This document shows positions 1 to 9,335 of a stretch of DNA of 33,061 nucleotides, piece after piece. The stretch's first letter is position 1, and the number at the start of each line of letters is the position of its first letter. Source of the DNA: Deltaproteobacteria bacterium (GTDB lineage: Bacteria; Myxococcota_A; UBA796). The stretch lies in the NCBI GenBank assembly GCA_002683315.1, contig NYTD01000071.1:1-33061 (forward strand), written 5' to 3'. The translations under genes and the position numbers were made by a program. The notes beneath the pieces were generated by a model, which did not search any database, was not told the origin of the DNA, and saw only the letters and a list, made by a program, of their open reading frames with translations.

Positions 1-1026
1 AAGATGAATCCGTATTGATTCTTCCTCGTTACGTAAAGCAAGACTTTGTGGTTGGGACTCTTCATCATCATCTCGACAAAGAGAATCCCAAGACCATTGA
101 AACATCTCATGATGTGTCTCAATGATTAGATTTTGAGGGGTCTCAATTAGTGTTCCTCGCAAAATTTTTCTCCTTCTCCAAAAAAACACATAGTCAGGGT
201 GCTTATGTTTTACGATTACATTACAAATGTTGTGAAAGACATGTGTCAGATTGGTAGAGAGTACAAAGATAGAAGTAGGGTTTGTAAGGGACTCAAATTC
301 AATACCTTTAGAAGTATGCTTGACTGTATGTATGTGACAAAGCTCTATTTGGTTGACACTTTTCTTGTTCCAAGATGCGCTATGGATATATAAATATTTT
401 TCAGATATTATGATATATTGACGCGTTAGTTTAAATAATCCTGTGCTATTCCATAGACCTTGGATTGATCCATCAAGCATCGCCTTTGTAAGACTTTGTA
501 GAATATGTAGGTCAGCTCCTCTTAATGTTAGTTTCTGCTCGTTGTGCTGCAATGTAAGAGTATATTTTGTGAACTTCCATTTTTGGATAGATTCTTTGCT
601 GTGTGTATGGGTTTCTTTTTCACTTTGAAGCACAATTTTTGAGTTGTAAACTGATATTAGAATAGATTTTTGATTCCAAGTAGATAGAGAGCCTGACCAT
701 ATTGAGTGTATATATCTTTGTTCTTTGTATGCTATGAATGCACCTAGTATTGCATCATGGATATAGCGAATATGAGAGAGTGGTGTATTCTCGTAGAAAT
801 AAAAGATAATCAAGCCAACATGAGTGAGAAAAATAAGTTGTGGTTGTTCCTCAACGTTACGCAATTCAATATTTTCTATTTTATAAAATGAAATAGAAAA
901 TATACGGTCACGTTCGACAAAGCGTACTTGATTTTCTTGACATTCAAGTCTTCCAAAGGAGAATTTTTCACCCTCAAAGCGAAAGCAGGGCAGTGAAAGT
1001 AAAGAAAAAATCTCTGCCTGTTTCAT
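1..1026 (-). CDS. hypothetical protein, C-terminus cut by window edge (possibly PH-like beta domains)
   Basis: Minus-strand frame from ATG at 1026 (MKQAEIFSLLSLPCFRFEGEKFSFGRLECQENQVRF...) translated by hand to position 1 with no stop (342 codons). Not in the ORF track, probably because it runs off the edge. G-rich RBS-like sequence upstream. Confidence 0.8.
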   Translation of the reverse strand, partial: MKQAEIFSLLSLPCFRFEGEKFSFGRLECQENQVRFVERDRIFSISFYKIENIELRNVEEQPQLIFLTHVGLIIFYFYENTPLSHIRYIHDAILGAFIAYKEQRYIHSIWSGSLSTWNQKSILISVYNSKIVLQSEKETHTHSKESIQKWKFTKYTLTLQHNEQKLTLRGADLHILQSLTKAMLDGSIQGLWNSTGLFKLTRQYIIISEKYLYIHSASWNKKSVNQIELCHIHTVKHTSKGIEFESLTNPTSIFVLSTNLTHVFHNICNVIVKHKHPDYVFFWRRRKILRGTLIETPQNLIIETHHEMFQWSWDSLCRDDDEESQPQSLALRNEEESIRIHL

Positions 1027-1056
1027 AAATCCCCCGTTACAAATCGTGACATTTTT

Positions 1057-2325
1057 TTACGGACTTTGTAGGATTTTCTGTTGTGAAAAATTCCACTGCG
1101 AAACAATCTCGGCCGATATTCCTTTTGCAAGAGTTTGATAGCCCGATTGTGACAAGTGACAACTATCATGAAAATCTTCTGGTTTGGGTTCAAATAAAAA
1201 AAGAGGAAATTCGCTTTTTAGTAAATGTTCATTCATAATCTGATTTGGCCGGCCCGGTAACATATCAAGATTAAGAGCTGCAACACGGTCTTGTTGATGA
1301 GGCTCATTATGGTTTTGGGCACAACGCGCTTTTTGGTACCAAGCATATGCATGCCATGGATTTTGTTTTGTGAGTATGTCTAATTTGATTTGACATGATG
1401 GGTTCTCTATATCTATAAGGGATAATTCAGCCTCCCACTTTTGTGTTGAAGAAAGAGTTGGACTATGGATAGAAATGGCCGGAGGAGTATAAAGATTGCT
1501 TGGAACCACAACAAAAATGATGGGAACATTTTTATTGTGGGCAGATTTATTTAGCTCTCTTAGATTGCGAATGTAGCGTGTGATGACGGCATTTTGAATG
1601 GAGTCATTGCGTCTTCTATTTATTTCATCGACATCCTCTGAATTTTGAATATGAGCTTGTAAAAGGGTGTTCCATCTTTCTTGTTGGGTTTGTTGAATTT
1701 CTCTGGCGGTTTTAGAAAACAGAAACATTTGGAAATATGCCAATAGATGAAAGGTCGGTTGAGGTTGATATGTCCAATTTTGGTTGGATTGTTCCAGGTT
1801 GATAATATGATTGAAGAATTCGTTGTTTCCAGAATATATGACAAAAAAATCAGGTTCATACTGTAACGCTTCAAGACCAAGTGCAAGCACATGGTCACTC
1901 CCAAAAGATGCTCCTCCAAGATTGATTACTTCAACTTCTTCTCCACTAGCAGATAAGAATTTCTCAAGTTGCCCGGGAAATGTTATTTTTTGATCCTTTT
2001 CGAAAGGAACACCAAGTGTCGTGGATCCTCCGAAGCAAAAAACTCTTTTACGATTTGTATTTTTGGTAAATGAAAATGGATGTACAAAAGAGGATAGGTT
2101 GGGATTGGGAGTAATTGTATCACCCTGCTCAATCAGCAAAGGAGGTTCCACATAACCAGCAGCTGGTCGTATCCCAGAGCTCCAACCTACGATATCTTTA
2201 GGAGTAGGTGGTATGAAAGGAAAAAATGATTGTGTAATTATTTCTACAATTAACAGGAGAACAAAAGGAAATGACACAGCAATGGCGCGATGGGTTATCT
2301 TTGTTGAGAAAGGAAAGTGTGTCAT
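1057..2325 (-). CDS. membrane-anchored SGNH/GDSL-type hydrolase-like protein
   Basis: N-terminal hydrophobic anchor (AIAVSFPFVLLLIVEII); block I-like FCFGGSTTLGVP, INLGGASFGSD, YSGNNEF, and a late D..H (FHDSCHLSQSGY) typical of SGNH hydrolases. Confidence 0.8.
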   Translation of the reverse strand: MTHFPFSTKITHRAIAVSFPFVLLLIVEIITQSFFPFIPPTPKDIVGWSSGIRPAAGYVEPPLLIEQGDTITPNPNLSSFVHPFSFTKNTNRKRVFCFGGSTTLGVPFEKDQKITFPGQLEKFLSASGEEVEVINLGGASFGSDHVLALGLEALQYEPDFFVIYSGNNEFFNHIINLEQSNQNWTYQPQPTFHLLAYFQMFLFSKTAREIQQTQQERWNTLLQAHIQNSEDVDEINRRRNDSIQNAVITRYIRNLRELNKSAHNKNVPIIFVVVPSNLYTPPAISIHSPTLSSTQKWEAELSLIDIENPSCQIKLDILTKQNPWHAYAWYQKARCAQNHNEPHQQDRVAALNLDMLPGRPNQIMNEHLLKSEFPLFLFEPKPEDFHDSCHLSQSGYQTLAKGISAEIVSQWNFSQQKILQSP

Positions 2326-2767
2326 GTTTGTTTTTCTCTCATGTTTGACTCCGGAGCAGGTGGAGGCTCCAATTGTCCCTCCCGAATCTGAGAAACAAAA
2401 GTCTGGTGAATGTAGCCTAACCGAGTTTTGGGCCCATGTTGATTCAAAAGGTCGAACGATTTATGTTGATCTCCGATACGCAGACAATAATCAAGCTCCT
2501 ATGCTTGTGGATATTATTTTTGAAAATAGAGTTGTCCGAGGATTTGAGTGTCCTCAAGGTGGAGAACAGACGTTAAGTATTCCACCTGTAGAGGCTGCTT
2601 GGGTGATGGCGTATGCTGATTTAGATCAAGATGGTCCATCGGTTACTGATCCACAAGGCCGTTCACAAATCATTACGAATACAGATGAACGCCTTTTCAT
2701 TGAGCTGGTGCCAGGAGCTGTGGTACAAGAAGCACTTCAATTATCTCCTCCTCAGGCTCCCAGATGA
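2324..2767 (+). CDS. putative lipoprotein of unknown function
   Basis: Start revised from 2213 to ATG 2324 (MFVFLSCLTPEQ..., lipobox-like FLSC, AAAGGAAAG upstream). The upstream part of the listed ORF is antisense to the SGNH gene. Confidence 0.65.
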   Translation: MFVFLSCLTPEQVEAPIVPPESEKQKSGECSLTEFWAHVDSKGRTIYVDLRYADNNQAPMLVDIIFENRVVRGFECPQGGEQTLSIPPVEAAWVMAYADLDQDGPSVTDPQGRSQIITNTDERLFIELVPGAVVQEALQLSPPQAPR

Positions 2768-4374
2768 AGTTCTTGCTGGTGGCTTTCGGGTTTGCTTTGT
2801 GTACATGTATTTTGCTTTCTCCGGAAGTCATCTTTGATCCGGAACGAGTGATAGGCAAAGAGACAAGAGATTTGTACGACCATCTTGCTTTACTCGACTT
2901 GTGGTCTATTCAAGCTGATAAATGGAGCTTTCCAACAGGTGGGAGTCTTGTGCCTCCCGATATTTTTTCCATGCTCTTTTCAGTACCGTTTATGGGTATG
3001 GGTAGGGGAGTGGCCTTTGACATCGCTCTTTGGATACAACTTTGGTTGTGTTGCATGGGGGGGTATAGCGTAGGGAAACATGTAGGTTCAGGAGTAGTCG
3101 GTGGAGTTGCGTTTGGATTTTCACCATTTGTTTTGGGACAGTTATATACAGGTGAAACCGAAACGATGAATGGTTGGACACTGGCTTTTCTCCTCTCTGC
3201 ATACATACACAATCCACGTTCTTTATGGGTTGGGCTGTGGCTTACTTTGACATCTCTTGGTTCGTGGTACTATGGTATGTATGCTTGCATATGCTGGTTT
3301 TTTGCTACTTTGTGGCGTTTTTTTTCGGATGACTGGGATCGTCGACTTCTCTATCCTATATATGTATTTTTTGGCTGTATTGCTATTCCAGTCGTTTTGT
3401 ATTCATATATACTATTAGAGCCAGATCAGATGTTTCGAGGTCCGACGATGTCAGATTATTTGGATGTGAATCCAAGAGCTTTGGCCAGTTTTAGTGTAGA
3501 TTTGGCGGCCTGGTTTGGACACGAAAGAGTCGATGCTGGGCATGATGACCGTCTGAGTCTGACGATTGTATTGCTTTCGTGTATGGGAATCGTCTCTTTA
3601 ATCAAGGAGAAATATTGTGGTTGGAAGATAATCGTAATTCTTTTGGTTGGGACGTTGATGCTATCTTTGGGACCGATCTTGCACTGGAAATCCGAACCGT
3701 TTTTTTCGTGGATGCCGTACCGCATATTTGCAGAATTACCTGTCTTGTCCTTGATGCGTCTACCACATCGCTGGTTGGTTGTAAGCTCTTTGATTTTTGC
3801 TTTTCTTGCATCACGAGGAGGTAGAGGATTGGCATTTTTGTGGTGTGTTTTAATCTCTTTTGAGGGATTGTATATGAACCATCAAGGGCGATTCTCTGTG
3901 GGTATTCAGGCACCGAGTATTATCGATTTGTATGATGGACCCGTATTGGAGCTTCCTTCTCGAACAATGAAAGGTGATTTGAGAGGAAAGTATTTGTTGT
4001 GGCAAAGAGAGCATCAGCACGCTACAGCGTATTCATTATTGATGCAAGGATGGAGCCCAGCCCTTGATAATGAACCGCTATTTATAGCAGTTACTTCTGT
4101 TGACCGACATGATCCAATCTCTGTTCGGACTGTGGAAGCATCTCAATTTCGAAAGGGAGAATTTGCTCAGTCAGTGCAAGATTGGCAAAGAGCCCCCGAA
4201 TGGTCAACTCTTTATAAAAGTGGGTTTAGACTTCGGAAGATGGGTTTTAGCAAGGTTGTTTTGTTTCGCGCTGCGATGCATGAGCAAGATGCACTAGAAG
4301 CACAACGTATCATCGAAGCTGCTTTGGGAGTACCATTTATCGAAGAAGAGGGAGTGGTCGTATGGAACCTTTGA
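2764..4374 (+). CDS. polytopic membrane protein, GT-C/YfhO-like
   Basis: 536 aa with many TM segments, ATGA overlap with the preceding gene; C-terminal soluble part with VLELP motif. Resembles its downstream neighbour. Confidence 0.7.
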   Translation: MKFLLVAFGFALCTCILLSPEVIFDPERVIGKETRDLYDHLALLDLWSIQADKWSFPTGGSLVPPDIFSMLFSVPFMGMGRGVAFDIALWIQLWLCCMGGYSVGKHVGSGVVGGVAFGFSPFVLGQLYTGETETMNGWTLAFLLSAYIHNPRSLWVGLWLTLTSLGSWYYGMYACICWFFATLWRFFSDDWDRRLLYPIYVFFGCIAIPVVLYSYILLEPDQMFRGPTMSDYLDVNPRALASFSVDLAAWFGHERVDAGHDDRLSLTIVLLSCMGIVSLIKEKYCGWKIIVILLVGTLMLSLGPILHWKSEPFFSWMPYRIFAELPVLSLMRLPHRWLVVSSLIFAFLASRGGRGLAFLWCVLISFEGLYMNHQGRFSVGIQAPSIIDLYDGPVLELPSRTMKGDLRGKYLLWQREHQHATAYSLLMQGWSPALDNEPLFIAVTSVDRHDPISVRTVEASQFRKGEFAQSVQDWQRAPEWSTLYKSGFRLRKMGFSKVVLFRAAMHEQDALEAQRIIEAALGVPFIEEEGVVVWNL

Positions 4375-6038
4375 TCTCTCGATGGTGGGGTGCTCTTGTG
4401 TGCTATGTGGTAATGGCTGGCATCGTTTTGTATCCTGCTTCTGTTGCACCATTTTCGTCTATTACAGGTCATGAGCAGGCGACTGCAGGATGCCATGTCT
4501 GGGTTCTTTGGTGGGCTCAACAAGGATTATCCAATATAGAAACGGATCTAATATTTTACCCATATGGGGGGGATGTCATGAAGCTATATGGTTCAGATGT
4601 TCTCAGTCCTCTGATCTTTTCGTGGGTAGAGCTGTCACCAGTGTTTTTATACAACATCTGGGTTTGGTTTCTTTTGGTATTCGGTTCGATGGGACTGCGA
4701 GCCTTATCTATTTTTGAGGATAGCGCAAAGAGCGGCGCTTTTGTTGGTGGAGCATGCTTCTTAAGTGCTCCCTTCCTTTTACATGAGCTATTAAACGGAA
4801 CATCGGAAATATTAGCTTGTGCTTTTGTCCCATGGTTTCTTTTGTATCTCAAACGAGTTTTGAACGAAGACGACATTTTCAATCCGATAATCTTGGGCGT
4901 ATTGGCTGGTCTGAGTGTTATGAGCTCAGTGTACAATGCATTTTTCTTATTGTTGGTTACACTGTTTGTCTTTCTGTGGGAAATCATTTCTTCTAGAAAA
5001 CCAATATGGAACAGGAAACGTTTTCTTCGGTTGACCTATTCTTTTCTTTATTCGATCCCTTTCTTCTCTCTTGTTGCGTGGTTACAGCTGGGACATGGTG
5101 CGAAAGAAACAGCTTCGAGAAGAGAAGACTGGATGTCTAAGGAATTACTCCTTCCTGATTCTTTTGCTTCTTTGGAAGATTGGTTTGATCCAAGAACGGT
5201 AGATCTTCCCGCTATATTACCTCTTCCCGATGGAAGTACATTTGAATACTGGACATTGTGTACCGTGTATGTTGGTTGGATCATCCTTATTTTTACCGTA
5301 TTATCACTGCGAAAGAAAGTGGACATGTATGTTTGGGGGGCATTAATCGCTGCTTGTATTGCAATGGGACCATATCTGCGAGTACATGGAGAATTGGTTG
5401 CAGATGGTATCGCTCTTCCTCTTTCCACACTGGCTTATCTTTTTCCTCCTTTATCTATTGTAGCGCTACACTCGTATCGATTTGCAGCGATGGTGGTAGT
5501 CTGTACTGGTATATGTGTGTCAAGAGGTGCTTCTCGTTATTGGTGGGCAATATTGATTGTTCTGGAAGCATTGGTCTTTTCACCGGTTCCCTATCCAGCG
5601 CAAGTAACGAGCGCACAAGAATCTTTATCATTATCCTCTTTGCAAGCCGCATCGAAAGGTGCTGTGTTGACAGCTCCACTGGCTGTTGAGAATCTGCATG
5701 ATTTATCACAGGCCCTTGTGGCGCAAACCCAGCATCAAAAGCCAATGCAAGATGGCGGAATTCATAGAAGGATTGGTGGAGATGCAATTCAACTTTTTAC
5801 GGAAAATGCTCTTGTGTCTGCAATGAGTCATCGAGACGGTCCTGTCCTGCTTGAAAAAAACGTTGCTGATGAAGCAGCGATTGCACTATGTGAGATAGGG
5901 TATCGTTACTTGTTGCTGAAAAGAGGGGATCAAGAACTTGAGATTTGGGCAGACAAATGGCTTGGAAAACCGACGTCACAAGATGATATGTGGAGTTGGT
6001 GGAACCTTCCTCATTGTGCCAAAAAGGAGAAACCATGA
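4362..6038 (+). CDS. polytopic membrane protein, GT-C/YfhO-like, paralogous in layout to 2764..4374
   Basis: 558 aa, multi-TM; GHEQATAGCHVWVLWW, ELLNGTSEI, GAVLTAPL; overlaps the previous gene by 13 nt. Confidence 0.7.
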   Translation: MEPLISRWWGALVCYVVMAGIVLYPASVAPFSSITGHEQATAGCHVWVLWWAQQGLSNIETDLIFYPYGGDVMKLYGSDVLSPLIFSWVELSPVFLYNIWVWFLLVFGSMGLRALSIFEDSAKSGAFVGGACFLSAPFLLHELLNGTSEILACAFVPWFLLYLKRVLNEDDIFNPIILGVLAGLSVMSSVYNAFFLLLVTLFVFLWEIISSRKPIWNRKRFLRLTYSFLYSIPFFSLVAWLQLGHGAKETASRREDWMSKELLLPDSFASLEDWFDPRTVDLPAILPLPDGSTFEYWTLCTVYVGWIILIFTVLSLRKKVDMYVWGALIAACIAMGPYLRVHGELVADGIALPLSTLAYLFPPLSIVALHSYRFAAMVVVCTGICVSRGASRYWWAILIVLEALVFSPVPYPAQVTSAQESLSLSSLQAASKGAVLTAPLAVENLHDLSQALVAQTQHQKPMQDGGIHRRIGGDAIQLFTENALVSAMSHRDGPVLLEKNVADEAAIALCEIGYRYLLLKRGDQELEIWADKWLGKPTSQDDMWSWWNLPHCAKKEKP

Positions 6039-8407
6039 TTGGATTGTTACTGCTGTTAATTGTCGCTTGGGCCGATGAAGATCAGCTTTTACGGATTGCC
6101 ATTAGTGACACTGAGTACAAGCGATTGCAACGTCCTATCGTGGTGGTAAACGGAGTATCGGTTCCTCTTTTTGATGATGGGTCTTTATCTGGAGATGTAA
6201 AAGAAGATGCTATTTGGGTGGCATCAACCTTTGTTCCGCTGGGGAAAAATGTCATGATACAGCTGCGTGATGCAAATGGGATTATCGGAGAGGTTCCCTT
6301 GGAACTTCCACAGAACGAGACACATACGGTACAGCTTAAGACCACAAAGAATGGTGTCGTGGTAGATTACAATGCTCCCAAAATGCCATGGAACGGTGGG
6401 GGGATATTGTCTTTGGGCGCAGAAGCTTTAACGGGTGTGCCATCTCCCGGTGATGGAAAAGTTCGGTTACGTGTTCTATTCAATGATCAACCTATGAAGT
6501 CGATGATAAACCCAATATTAACATTGGGAGATAAAGATATCTCCTTTGTTGATGATGGCAATGACCCATCCGATACAGCTCTTGATAACATATGGATTGG
6601 TTGGATTGATGTACCTAGGCAGGAAAAGATTCAATTCCAACTCTCTGATGGAGAGGTGGGGTTGGAGTTTGTGAATGTTTCATTACCAGCAACACCTGCA
6701 GCGAGTGTCATGGTATATCGCCTTCCATCAGGGTTGTCTCGATTTGTGACGCAGATGCGTGCAGTAGAAAAATCTGTAGTTCAAGCAACAGCACTCCTTG
6801 GAGCAGCTCCCAGAATGAAAGGTGGAGCACCAATGATCATGTTGAGTGTCGTAGTCGATATGCGTGGTGTTTCGGATGTTGAACAACCAACGATTCGCTA
6901 TCAAGAAGAAACATTCTCATTATCTGACGATGGGTCGATGTCAGGAGATGATGCAGGAGATAGTATTTATGTTGCTTCATTGAATGTAGAGCAATCCAAT
7001 ACAATCGATCTCTCTTTGTATAATGGAGAAGAAGCACTGGGGGCTGCAACAGTATTTTTACCGGAGTCTGGGCGAGCCATGGTAAAATTACAGCTCAATA
7101 ATGGTGTAAATGCATGGTTGGATCAAGGGATGAGTGATCTCCCTATGGTGACATTTGCAACCCCAAAAAAGGGTGCAGTCCCTCTCAGATCAAAGGATTT
7201 AGATCAGGGGGTATCCATTTTTATTGAAGGAAGCATACCACAAGAGTCATCCATTCGAATATCGGGAAAGGAGTCGGTTCTTGGCATTTTTCCGATATCG
7301 CAGACTCAAAGGCATATTGAAGCACAAATCCCAATTCAATCTCGTGTTCGAATTGCGATATTAGAAGACAATCAAGAAAAAGATGTCTTTTGGTTGGTTC
7401 TTTCTAATGCGCTACAAAGTTTGGTCTCCATAGAATATAAACAAGAACAGATCTCTTTCGTTGATTCATTTATTGTTGATGGTGAAACCTATTCACAAGA
7501 TACTCCTCTTGTTGTACAGGCTCTTCCCAAATCAGATGATCCGTTTTCTGGAAAGACGTTGCTTAGTGTTCGTCTATCAGATCCTCTGCAAGAGTTGGAG
7601 CAACCGGAGATCGTTGGATTCGAACGTTTTGAACGCGATAATAGTGGTATGTTTACCTCTTCATTACTTCTTGATTATGAAGAATTTATCGTTTTGAATG
7701 TAAAGGATGGTACTCGAGATTTATCATCTATGATCGTATTTTTACCCCAATCAGCAAATGCAGGATTGGGGCTTGTTCATTCTCGTGTTGGAATTCAAGC
7801 GAGTGAAACATCTACAGGAGTGACAGAGGAGCCTTTGATCTTTGAAGCAGCCAAAGAAGGAAAGCAGGAATTGACAGATAAGATTCAAGTTCAACTCTTG
7901 ATAGATGATCGTGTTCTTCAAAGGTTAAGAACGCCAAAGATTCGCTTGGCGGAAGAAGGAAGAGAGGCGATATTGCTTCGTGATGATGGAGAAGATGCTG
8001 ATACACAAGCAAAAGATCAAGTATATACGGCCTCATTTCTTGTAGGAAGAGCGGAGTATTTGCAAATTGCGGTTGAAGACCGAGGGAAGCCCTTTGGCGA
8101 GATGACTGTTTTCTTACCATCCTCTAGTGAAGCCAAGATACGCCTTCGAACAGTAGATGCCAAGAATGGTCTGAAATTACTTACAGAAGCACAAGCTCTT
8201 AGTGAAGTAGATTCTCCCGATCTTGATGAGAGTACACAACAGGGAGGTTCTTCAGAAAAGCGACTGGTTCATATCTTGTGGGTCTCTATTATTTTGTTTT
8301 CACTGTTTTTTGCGTATGTACGATCAGTCATTTTTCGAACATGGAAAGAGGACATTCGTCCAATCTTGACTCGATTGGAGAAAATGCTCGATGAAAGAGA
8401 AAAGTAG
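6035..8407 (+). CDS. secreted/membrane-anchored modular repeat protein (choice-of-anchor X-like modules)
   Basis: Start revised from 5990 to ATG 6035 (ATGA overlap; signal peptide MIGLLLLLIVAWA). Recurrent L.DDG..(G)D...D.IYVAS ... VFLP.S modules; C-terminal TM (ILWVSIILFSLFFAYV) plus basic tail. Confidence 0.75.
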   Translation: MIGLLLLLIVAWADEDQLLRIAISDTEYKRLQRPIVVVNGVSVPLFDDGSLSGDVKEDAIWVASTFVPLGKNVMIQLRDANGIIGEVPLELPQNETHTVQLKTTKNGVVVDYNAPKMPWNGGGILSLGAEALTGVPSPGDGKVRLRVLFNDQPMKSMINPILTLGDKDISFVDDGNDPSDTALDNIWIGWIDVPRQEKIQFQLSDGEVGLEFVNVSLPATPAASVMVYRLPSGLSRFVTQMRAVEKSVVQATALLGAAPRMKGGAPMIMLSVVVDMRGVSDVEQPTIRYQEETFSLSDDGSMSGDDAGDSIYVASLNVEQSNTIDLSLYNGEEALGAATVFLPESGRAMVKLQLNNGVNAWLDQGMSDLPMVTFATPKKGAVPLRSKDLDQGVSIFIEGSIPQESSIRISGKESVLGIFPISQTQRHIEAQIPIQSRVRIAILEDNQEKDVFWLVLSNALQSLVSIEYKQEQISFVDSFIVDGETYSQDTPLVVQALPKSDDPFSGKTLLSVRLSDPLQELEQPEIVGFERFERDNSGMFTSSLLLDYEEFIVLNVKDGTRDLSSMIVFLPQSANAGLGLVHSRVGIQASETSTGVTEEPLIFEAAKEGKQELTDKIQVQLLIDDRVLQRLRTPKIRLAEEGREAILLRDDGEDADTQAKDQVYTASFLVGRAEYLQIAVEDRGKPFGEMTVFLPSSSEAKIRLRTVDAKNGLKLLTEAQALSEVDSPDLDESTQQGGSSEKRLVHILWVSIILFSLFFAYVRSVIFRTWKEDIRPILTRLEKMLDEREK

Positions 8408-8435
8408 CGTATGATGAAATACATCTGGAGGGTGT

Positions 8436-9254
8436 ATGAATTTTGACACGGAGATCAAAGATAGAACAGAAGAGGGTACTTCCGTTTTACGTTTTTTTAA
8501 AAAATGGTTGGGTCTGTTAAATGACTTGCTTCTCGTGCCGATGTTTACATCACTTATTACCGATGCAACAAATTCAGGACAGTCATTATCAGAAAGCTCT
8601 AATTATTTTTTTTGTGCGCTTTTTTTTACGGAGTGGTTGCTAGGTTTGTTGTTGACCAGTGATCGGATGAAGTATATGAAAAGTCCTGCTCGTGTCATGG
8701 ATTTGGTATCAACGATACCTGTTAGTGGTTATTTCCAAGGCTTTCGACTATTCCGTCTCACTCGTTTGGTAAAATTGTTTCGTGTAGTGCTACGAATGAA
8801 GCGCTATCGAGGCCCTGGAGAAAGATTGCTTCGTACGATAGGAGTGGTTGGGGCGACGTCCTTTGCAGGAGCATATACCATTTTGATTGTCGAGGGTGGT
8901 GCTGCCGCAACATGTATTCCGGATGCTGATGGAGGAGGATGCCCAATGATTACTGAATTTGGGGATGCTCTTTGGTGGTCTATTGTCACGATTAGTACTG
9001 TTGGGTATGGAGATTCGTATCCTGTAACGGTTGGGGGTAGAATTGTTGCTGTTCTTCTTATTTTAATCGGCGTAGGTGTTTTTGGATATATTGCTGGTTT
9101 CATGGCAAATCTTTTAGAAATTGATGAAGAAGAAGAGGATACGCAAATGACAAGAATAGAAAAAAAGCTTGATCTTCTTGCAGAGCACATGAAGATTGAA
9201 GAATGGCCAGAGTATTCTTCTGATCCATGTGTGGATTCTGTACAAGAAAATTGA
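8436..9254 (+). CDS. voltage-gated-type potassium channel (6TM)
   Basis: Selectivity filter [14 protein letters not shown]4-like [21 protein letters not shown]-terminal coiled tail; RBS ctggaggg upstream. Confidence 0.92.
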   Translation: MNFDTEIKDRTEEGTSVLRFFKKWLGLLNDLLLVPMFTSLITDATNSGQSLSESSNYFFCALFFTEWLLGLLLTSDRMKYMKSPARVMDLVSTIPVSGYFQGFRLFRLTRLVKLFRVVLRMKRYRGPGERLLRTIGVVGATSFAGAYTILIVEGGAAATCIPDADGGGCPMITEFGDALWWSIVTISTVGYGDSYPVTVGGRIVAVLLILIGVGVFGYIAGFMANLLEIDEEEEDTQMTRIEKKLDLLAEHMKIEEWPEYSSDPCVDSVQEN

Positions 9255-9279
9255 GTCTATGAAAAGAGTCTGATATAAT
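9251..9279 (+). promoter_or_regulatory. putative sigma70-type promoter upstream of 9336..10238
   Basis: TTGAGT (9251-9256), 17-nt spacer, TATAAT (9274-9279); the -35 box overlaps the stop codon of the channel gene. Confidence 0.5.
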
Positions 9280-9335
9280 AGATTTGTAAGTATGAATGAA
9301 TCATAAGAAATGATTGTCAATTGACGGGAAAAAAT

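Noticed and set aside
199-628. Two small plus-strand ORFs (64 and 61 aa)
   Set aside because: They lie antisense to the long uninterrupted minus-strand frame 1-1026 and have no RBS or family features.
4556-5428. Antisense ORFs of 143 and 126 aa
   Set aside because: Embedded in a strong membrane-protein frame; sequence lacks domain features.
8804-9190. 128-aa antisense ORF within the channel gene
   Set aside because: Opposite strand of a clear K+ channel with TVGYGD filter.
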